From assembly GCA_033837965.1 (NCBI GenBank), contig JAJLLM010000117.1, positions 1-9,332 on the forward strand: a stretch of DNA of 9,332 nucleotides, in the 5' to 3' direction. Each line of letters starts with the position of its first letter. Position 1 is the stretch's first letter. This stretch comes from Pseudazoarcus pumilus_A (GTDB lineage Bacteria; Pseudomonadota; Gammaproteobacteria; Burkholderiales; Rhodocyclaceae). Made by a program: the position numbers and the translations under genes. Below are positions 5,225-9,332 of this stretch, piece by piece. The notes below the pieces were generated by a model. The model ran no database searches. It saw only the letters and a list, made by a program, of their open reading frames with translations, and was not told where the DNA came from.

Positions 5225-7024
5225 TTAGCTCTTGGCGACTTCGACCTGGGTGTCGACCTTCTGGCGCAGACGGATGTGCAGTTCGCGCAACTGCTTCTCG
5301 TCGACGTCGCTCGGCGCATCGGTGAGCAGGCACTGGGCGCGCTGCGTCTTGGGGAAGGCGATCACGTCGCGGATGGATTCGGCGCCGCTCATCAGCGTCA
5401 CGATGCGGTCCAGGCCGAAGGCCAGACCACCGTGCGGCGGCGCGCCGTAGCGCAGAGCGTCGAGCAGGAAGCCGAACTTCAGGCGCGCTTCCTCGTCGTT
5501 GATGTTCAGCGCGCGGAAGACCTTGCTCTGCATGTCGGCACGGTGGATACGCACCGAGCCGCCACCGATTTCCCAGCCGTTGAGCGCCAGATCGTAGGCT
5601 TTGGCAAGGCAGGCGCCCGGATCACTCTCGAGCAGGTCGATGTGCTCGTCCTTGGGGGCCGTAAACGGGTGGTGGCAGGCCGTCCAACGCTTGTCTTCGT
5701 CGTCGTACTCGAACATCGGGAAGTCGACCACCCACACCGGGCACCAGGCCTGGCCGTTGAGGAAGCCCTTCTCGTGACCGAGCTTGACGCGCAGTGCGCC
5801 GAGCGCGTCATTGACCACCTTGGCCTTGTCGGCACCGAAGAAGACCAGGTCGCCGGACTGCGCGCCAGTGCGTTCGAGGATGGTGCGCAGCGCCTGCTCG
5901 TGCAGGTTCTTGACGATGGGCGACTGCAGGCCTTCCTCATTGACCTTGGTGACGTCGTTGACCTTGATGTAGGCCAGACCGCGCGCGCCGTAGATGCCGA
6001 CGAACCTGGTGTAGTCGTCGATCTCGCCGCGGGTCAGTTCGCCGCCGCCCGGTACGCGCAGCGCGGCCACGCGGCCGCCGCTGGTGGCGGGGCCGGAGAA
6101 GACCTTGAAGGCCACGTCCTGCACTGCATCGGTGACATCCACCAGTTCCAGCGTGACGCGCAGATCGGGCTTGTCGGAGCCGTAGCGGCGCATCGCCTCG
6201 GCGTAGCTCATGCGCGGGAAGGGCGAGGGCAGCTCGACATCCATCGCGTCCTTGAAGACGTAGCGGATGAGCTCCTCGATCAGGCCGGTGATGGCGACCT
6301 CGTCCATGAACGAGGTCTCGATATCGACCTGGGTGAATTCGGGCTGGCGGTCGGCGCGCAGATCCTCATCGCGGAAGCACTTGGTGATCTGGTAGTAGCG
6401 GTCGAAGCCTGCCACCATCAGCATCTGCTTGAAGAGCTGCGGCGATTGCGGCAGCGCAAAGAACTGGCCCGGATGCACGCGCGAGGGTACGAGGTAGTCA
6501 CGCGCGCCTTCCGGCGTGCTCTTGGTCAGCATCGGCGTTTCGACGTCGACGAAGCCGTGGTCGTCGAGGAAGCGGCGGAAGGCCCGCGCGACGCGGTAGC
6601 GCAGCATCAGATTGTTTTGCATCTGCGGGCGGCGCAGGTCAACCACGCGATGCGTCAGGCGCACGTTCTCGGAGAGGTTGTCCTCGTCGAGCTGGAACGG
6701 CGGCGTGACGGCGCTGTTGAGTACTTCGATGTCCTGGCTCAGAACCTCGATCTCACCCGAGGTCAGGGCGCTGTTCTCGGTGCCGGCCGGGCGACGGCGC
6801 ACCTTGCCGGTGATCTTCAGTACGTACTCACTGCGCACCGATTCTGCGGTGGCAAAGGTGTCGGCGCGGTCCGGGTCGCACACCACCTGAACCAGACCCT
6901 CGCGATCACGCAGATCGATGAAGATCACGCCGCCATGGTCGCGGCGGCGATGTACCCAGCCGCACAGCGTGACAGTCTGGTCGAGGTCGGCGGCGGTTAC
7001 CTGGCCGCAGTAGTGAGTACGCAT
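5225..7024 (-). CDS. aspS: Aspartate--tRNA ligase, probably non-discriminating (Asp/Asn)
   Basis: A 599-residue class IIb aminoacyl-tRNA synthetase that attaches aspartate to tRNA in the cytoplasm. The N-terminal OB-fold anticodon domain (about 1-105) starts MRTHYCGQV and contains CGWVHRRRDHGG and FIDLRDREGLVQVV. The catalytic core shows motif 2 from Phe217 (FRDEDLRADRQPEFTQ) and motif 3 with GLDR at 537-540. The bacterial GAD insertion lies between them. Length matches bacterial AspRS (E. coli about 590). His30 and Gly81 (in RRPAGT) match residues linked to relaxed tRNA specificity in the Pseudomonas aeruginosa enzyme (its His31 and Gly83), whereas E. coli has Leu30. This suggests it also forms Asp-tRNA(Asn) for conversion by GatCAB. 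The start is ATG 7024 with GGAA seven bases upstream; the open frame before it is the 3' part of fmdB and spacer. It lies 67 bases downstream of fmdB and probably shares its transcript. Confidence 0.96.
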   Translation of the reverse strand: MRTHYCGQVTAADLDQTVTLCGWVHRRRDHGGVIFIDLRDREGLVQVVCDPDRADTFATAESVRSEYVLKITGKVRRRPAGTENSALTSGEIEVLSQDIEVLNSAVTPPFQLDEDNLSENVRLTHRVVDLRRPQMQNNLMLRYRVARAFRRFLDDHGFVDVETPMLTKSTPEGARDYLVPSRVHPGQFFALPQSPQLFKQMLMVAGFDRYYQITKCFRDEDLRADRQPEFTQVDIETSFMDEVAITGLIEELIRYVFKDAMDVELPSPFPRMSYAEAMRRYGSDKPDLRVTLELVDVTDAVQDVAFKVFSGPATSGGRVAALRVPGGGELTRGEIDDYTRFVGIYGARGLAYIKVNDVTKVNEEGLQSPIVKNLHEQALRTILERTGAQSGDLVFFGADKAKVVNDALGALRVKLGHEKGFLNGQAWCPVWVVDFPMFEYDDEDKRWTACHHPFTAPKDEHIDLLESDPGACLAKAYDLALNGWEIGGGSVRIHRADMQSKVFRALNINDEEARLKFGFLLDALRYGAPPHGGLAFGLDRIVTLMSGAESIRDVIAFPKTQRAQCLLTDAPSDVDEKQLRELHIRLRQKVDTQVEVAKS

Positions 7025-7091
7025 GGTGTGTTCCGAAAGTTGAAACCCGCCGACGCCGCTGCGTGTCGTGGCAGGTACTGGATCAGGCTGG

Positions 7092-7355
7092 TTAGTGGCA
7101 GCCGCAGCCGCCGGTGCTGCAGGCGGAGGCCGGGGGTGCCGAGGACTCCGCCGGCTTGGATGGTGTGCTGCCAGTGTTCTTGAAGTCGGTGGCATACCAG
7201 CCGCTGCCTTTGAGCTGGAAGCCAGCTGCGGAAATCTGTTTGGCGTAACCGCCGGCGCCGCAGGCAGGGCAGTTCGTGAGCGGTGCATCGCTCATCTTCT
7301 GGATGTGTTCCTTGTGCGCGCCGCAGGCAGGGCAGCGATATTCGTAGATCGGCAT
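7092..7355 (-). CDS. FmdB-family putative regulatory zinc-ribbon protein
   Basis: An 87-residue protein starting MPIYEYRCPACGA, the hallmark of the FmdB/CxxC zinc-ribbon family. Cys8, Cys11, Cys29 and Cys32 form two CPAC knuckles that should bind one zinc. The conserved GFQLKGSGWYATDFK segment follows at about 45-59. After a Ser/Pro/Ala-rich linker the protein ends in Cys79, Cys84, Cys86 and His87, which could make a second metal site or redox-sensitive tail. The biochemical role of the family is not established; the original name comes from a putative regulator of formamidase expression. The start at ATG 7355 has a strong GGAGG five bases upstream, so the longer open frame ahead of it is not translated. 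Genes of this family commonly precede aspS in betaproteobacteria, often with a DUF502 membrane protein gene between. That gene is absent here, as only 67 bases separate fmdB from aspS. Confidence 0.9.
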   Translation of the reverse strand: MPIYEYRCPACGAHKEHIQKMSDAPLTNCPACGAGGYAKQISAAGFQLKGSGWYATDFKNTGSTPSKPAESSAPPASACSTGGCGCH

Positions 7356-7360
7356 GGCAA

Positions 7361-7365
7361 CCTCC
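7361..7365 (-). promoter_or_regulatory. Strong ribosome binding site of the FmdB-family gene
   Basis: GGAGG on the minus strand lies five bases before ATG 7355. It is the best Shine-Dalgarno match in the window and fixes the start at MPIYEY rather than further upstream. Confidence 0.75.
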
Positions 7366-7380
7366 GCAATCAAGCCGGCA

Positions 7381-7389
7381 ATTTTAACA
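7381..7389 (-). promoter_or_regulatory. Candidate extended -10 promoter for fmdB-aspS
   Basis: On the minus strand TGTTAAAAT is an extended -10 element (TGn followed by TAAAAT, 5/6 to TATAAT). It sits 25 bases before the fmdB ATG, predicting a leader of roughly 20 bases. No good -35 hexamer is present, which extended -10 promoters tolerate. It overlaps the end of the pilD-fmdB hairpin region. Confidence 0.4.
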
Positions 7390-7395
7390 GATAGG

Positions 7396-7413
7396 CGCCC
7401 CGCAAATGGGGCG
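7396..7413 (-). terminator. Hairpin after pilD, likely weak terminator
   Basis: CGCCCC (7396-7401) and GGGGCG (7408-7413) form a 6-bp all-GC stem with a 6-base loop, about 21 bases after the pilD stop. On the minus strand it is followed by CCTATCTGTT, a poor U-tract. It probably reduces read-through from the pilus genes into fmdB. Confidence 0.45.
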
Positions 7414-7434
7414 ATTCCTATGGTTTTCAAGCCT

Positions 7435-8286
7435 TCAGAAAGAGCCGAGCCAGGCATCCACGATGTCGTTCCCCCAGAACAGGGCGATGGCCCCTGCGGC
7501 AGCGAGATAGGGGCCGAAGGGAATGGGCGTGCTGCGTTCGTGCTGCCGCAGCACGATGAGACTGATGCCCACGACTGCGCCAACCAGCGAGGAGAGCAGG
7601 ATCACCAGCGGCAGCGCTTGCCAGCCCAGCCATGCGCCGATGGCGGCGAGCAACTTGAAGTCGCCGTAGCCCATGCCCTCCTTTCCGGTAGTCAGTCTGA
7701 ACAGCCAGTACACCGACCACAGCGACAGATACCCGGCGACTGCGCCGATGACCGCATCGGGTAGCGAGGCGTAAATGCCATCCAGGTTGATGAGCAGGCC
7801 CAGCCAGAGCAGGGGCAGGGTGATCTGGTCGGGCAGGAATTGCGTGTCGAGGTCGATGGCCGCCAGCGCAATGACGGCCCACAGAAACAGCAGCGCCCCA
7901 AGCAGGGCGAGGCTGAAACCGAAATGCAGCGCAGCGTATCCGGCCACCAGCGCTGAAAGCGCTTCTACGGCGGGGTAGCGCGGTGCGATCGGCGCGGCGC
8001 AGTGGGCGCAACGCCCCCGCAAGACGATGTAGCTCAGCAGCGGGATGTTCTCTAGCGCGGTGATGCGATGGCCGCAGTGAGGGCAGGTCGAAGAGGGGGT
8101 CGCGAGGTTGTAGCGCGGAAGTTCGGGTGCGTGCTCTCCGCGCAGTTCTGCAGCTTGGGCGTGCCACTCTCGCTCCATCATGCGCGGCAGGCGGTGAATC
8201 ACCACGTTCAGGAAGCTGCCGACGAACAGGCCGAGCAGCGCGGAGGCAGCGATTGCGAAGAAAGGTTCTTGCAGCAAGGCGATCAT
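7435..8286 (-). CDS. pilD: Type IV prepilin peptidase / N-methyltransferase
   Basis: An inner-membrane A24 aspartic protease that cleaves the short basic leader of type IV prepilins and type II pseudopilins and methylates the new N-terminus. The 283-residue form starting at ATG 8286 begins with a membrane helix carrying GSFLNVVIHRLP and MMEREW, typical of PilD. Cytoplasmic Cys68, Cys71, Cys93 and Cys96 form the zinc-binding CxxC pairs. The catalytic aspartates lie in AIDLDTQFLPD (Asp145) and in GYGDFKLL (Asp209, the GxGD motif). About eight hydrophobic helices are visible in total. A GTG at 8322 would add 12 residues but lies inside an intercistronic hairpin and has no ribosome binding site, so ATG 8286 is preferred, though it also lacks a clear Shine-Dalgarno. 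It follows pilC by 45 bases in the same direction, as in pilBCD clusters. Confidence 0.94.
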   Translation of the reverse strand: MIALLQEPFFAIAASALLGLFVGSFLNVVIHRLPRMMEREWHAQAAELRGEHAPELPRYNLATPSSTCPHCGHRITALENIPLLSYIVLRGRCAHCAAPIAPRYPAVEALSALVAGYAALHFGFSLALLGALLFLWAVIALAAIDLDTQFLPDQITLPLLWLGLLINLDGIYASLPDAVIGAVAGYLSLWSVYWLFRLTTGKEGMGYGDFKLLAAIGAWLGWQALPLVILLSSLVGAVVGISLIVLRQHERSTPIPFGPYLAAAGAIALFWGNDIVDAWLGSF

Positions 8287-8293
8287 AGGAATG

Positions 8294-8324
8294 CTGTGCC
8301 GCGCCGCTGAGCGCTGCGGCACAG
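8294..8324. repeat. Intercistronic hairpin between pilC and pilD
   Basis: Perfect 9-bp arms CTGTGCCGC (8294-8302) and GCGGCACAG (8316-8324) enclose a 13-base loop that can itself pair partly. It lies between the pilC stop and the pilD ATG, with 7 bases separating it from the start. There is no T-tract. A role in transcript processing, or in limiting pilD translation relative to pilC, is possible. Confidence 0.4.
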
Positions 8325-8331
8325 GGGAGCG

Positions 8332-9332
8332 TCAGACAACGCCGCCGAGTTTGAAGATCGGCAGATACATCGCGACAACCAGACCGCCGATCACAACGCC
8401 CAGGAAGACCATGATGATCGGCTCCAGCAACTGCGACAGGCCGGCCACGGCATCGTCTACTTCCTGTTCGTAGAAGTCAGCAACTTTGCTCAGCATTGCA
8501 TCCAGTTCGCCTGACTCTTCGCCGATGGAGACCATTTGCACGACCATCACAGGAAACACGTTGGAGTTTTGCATCGATACCGTCAGGCTTGTACCGGTCG
8601 CCACTTCAGTCTGGATTTCGGACGTAGCCTTCAGAAAAACGGCGTTCCCTGCCGCCCCGCCGACGGAGTCGAGGGCCTCGACCAGAGGTACGCCAGCCGC
8701 AAACATTGTGGACAGCGTCCGAGCCCAGCGAGCGACTGTCGCTTTGAGAATAATGTCGCCAATTACAGGCATCTTCAACACGGCTCGATCTAGCAGGCTT
8801 TGCATGCGGGGTGAGCGCCTGTACAGGTAAGCGATACCCAAAACGGCTCCGATGATCGTCCCGAAAATCAGGTACCACCATTCCACGAAGAGCTCTGAGA
8901 CTCCCATAACAAACAGGGTGGGGGCTGGTAGGTCTGCGCCAAATCCCGCAAATACTTTTTTGAATTCCGGCACAACAAAAAGCATCATGACCGAAATGAC
9001 GAGACCGGCAACAACGATTACAGCTGTCGGATAAAACATTGCCGACTTGATCTTGCTTTTGATAGCAATGATCTTTTCCTTGTACGTGGCCAGGCGCTCC
9101 AGCAGGTCGTCGAGAATGCCGGCCTGTTCGCCTGCTGCAACAAGGTTGCAGAACAGCCGGTCAAATTGCACCGGATGCTTGGAGAATGCCGCGGACAGAC
9201 TGGAGCCGCTGGCGACATCGTTGCGGATGTCGTTGATCATGCGCGCGAATGTCGGATTGGTCGCGCCTTTGATGCCGATGTCGAAGGCCTGCAGCATGGG
9301 TACGCCGGAGCGCATCATGGTGGCAAGTTGAC
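8332..9332 (-). CDS. pilC: Type IV pilus inner-membrane platform protein (type II secretion F family), 5' end outside window
   Basis: PilC is the polytopic membrane protein that couples the pilus ATPases to the pilin pool during pilus extension and retraction. The minus-strand frame enters from the right edge already coding (QLATMMRSGVPMLQAFDIG), so the initiator and about 70-80 residues of the usual 405-410 are missing. Two T2SF domains are recognisable. The first runs from the edge through FSKHPVQFDRLFCNLVAAGE and the membrane helix VIVVAGLVISVMMLFVVPEF. The second runs from RWARTLSTMFAAGVPLVEAL to VVQMVSIGEESGELDAML. They are separated by a WWYLIFGTIIGAVLGIAYLY helix. The protein ends with a hydrophobic helix and PIFKLGGVV, the usual PilC C-terminus. 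The internal ATG at 9318 is not the start, because conserved residues precede it. pilD follows 45 bases downstream. The part near 8930-9060 looks more AT-rich than the rest. Confidence 0.95.
   Translation of the reverse strand, partial: QLATMMRSGVPMLQAFDIGIKGATNPTFARMINDIRNDVASGSSLSAAFSKHPVQFDRLFCNLVAAGEQAGILDDLLERLATYKEKIIAIKSKIKSAMFYPTAVIVVAGLVISVMMLFVVPEFKKVFAGFGADLPAPTLFVMGVSELFVEWWYLIFGTIIGAVLGIAYLYRRSPRMQSLLDRAVLKMPVIGDIILKATVARWARTLSTMFAAGVPLVEALDSVGGAAGNAVFLKATSEIQTEVATGTSLTVSMQNSNVFPVMVVQMVSIGEESGELDAMLSKVADFYEQEVDDAVAGLSQLLEPIIMVFLGVVIGGLVVAMYLPIFKLGGVV

Noticed and set aside
5207..7183. 658-codon open frame on the plus strand antisense to aspS
   Set aside because: The opposite strand encodes an AspRS with all class II motifs. 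The plus-strand frame has no recognisable domain and is explained by high-GC codon bias.
1..9332. tRNA genes, CRISPR array, IS element or phage attachment site
   Set aside because: No cloverleaf, regularly spaced repeats, transposase motifs or flanking direct repeats were seen. The window is almost entirely ordinary coding sequence.

Overview
The window reads as a stretch of chromosome from a high-GC betaproteobacterium. The protein repertoire and the combination of pilC-pilD, fmdB-aspS, nudB and argB suggest the Rhodocyclales (Azoarcus/Thauera-like). This placement is inferred from protein character and gene content, not from a search.

Layout: (1) positions 1-707 carry the N-terminal 235 codons of argB (minus strand), leaving the window on the left. 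(2) 708-866 is a divergent promoter region. (3) 867-2206 (plus strand) encodes a UDP-glucose 6-dehydrogenase whose reading frame is broken by one missing base inside the NAD-binding glycine motif. It is the only plus-strand gene. (4) 2213-5113 (minus) is a very tight four-gene cluster: a receiver-like/TPR protein, a secreted or lipidated RNase Sa/barnase-type ribonuclease, its barstar-family inhibitor, and nudB (folate pathway Nudix hydrolase). Start and stop codons overlap at each junction (TAATG, GTGA, GTGA), so translation is probably coupled. (5) 5225-7355 (minus) carries aspS and, upstream of it, a small FmdB-type zinc-ribbon protein gene. (6) 7435-9332 (minus) carries the type IV pilus genes pilD (prepilin peptidase) and pilC (inner-membrane platform). 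pilC runs off the right edge.

How the genes relate: pilC and pilD work together in type IV pilus assembly. A hairpin and an extended -10 promoter between pilD and fmdB probably separate the pilus unit from an fmdB-aspS unit, which may read on into the TPR-RNase-barstar-nudB cluster. The ribonuclease and barstar form a classical toxin/inhibitor pair. All diagnostic catalytic residues of the RNase, and the two key acidic residues of the inhibitor, are present. The TPR protein one base upstream carries a receiver domain that has lost its acidic pair and appears to have Glu at the phosphoacceptor position, so it is probably a phosphorylation-independent scaffold.

The most notable observations are the RNase-barstar module embedded in a housekeeping cluster with a lipobox on the RNase, the degenerate receiver, the ugd frameshift, and signature residues suggesting a non-discriminating AspRS. 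No rRNA, tRNA, IS element or CRISPR array was seen. No gap between genes exceeds 160 bases.
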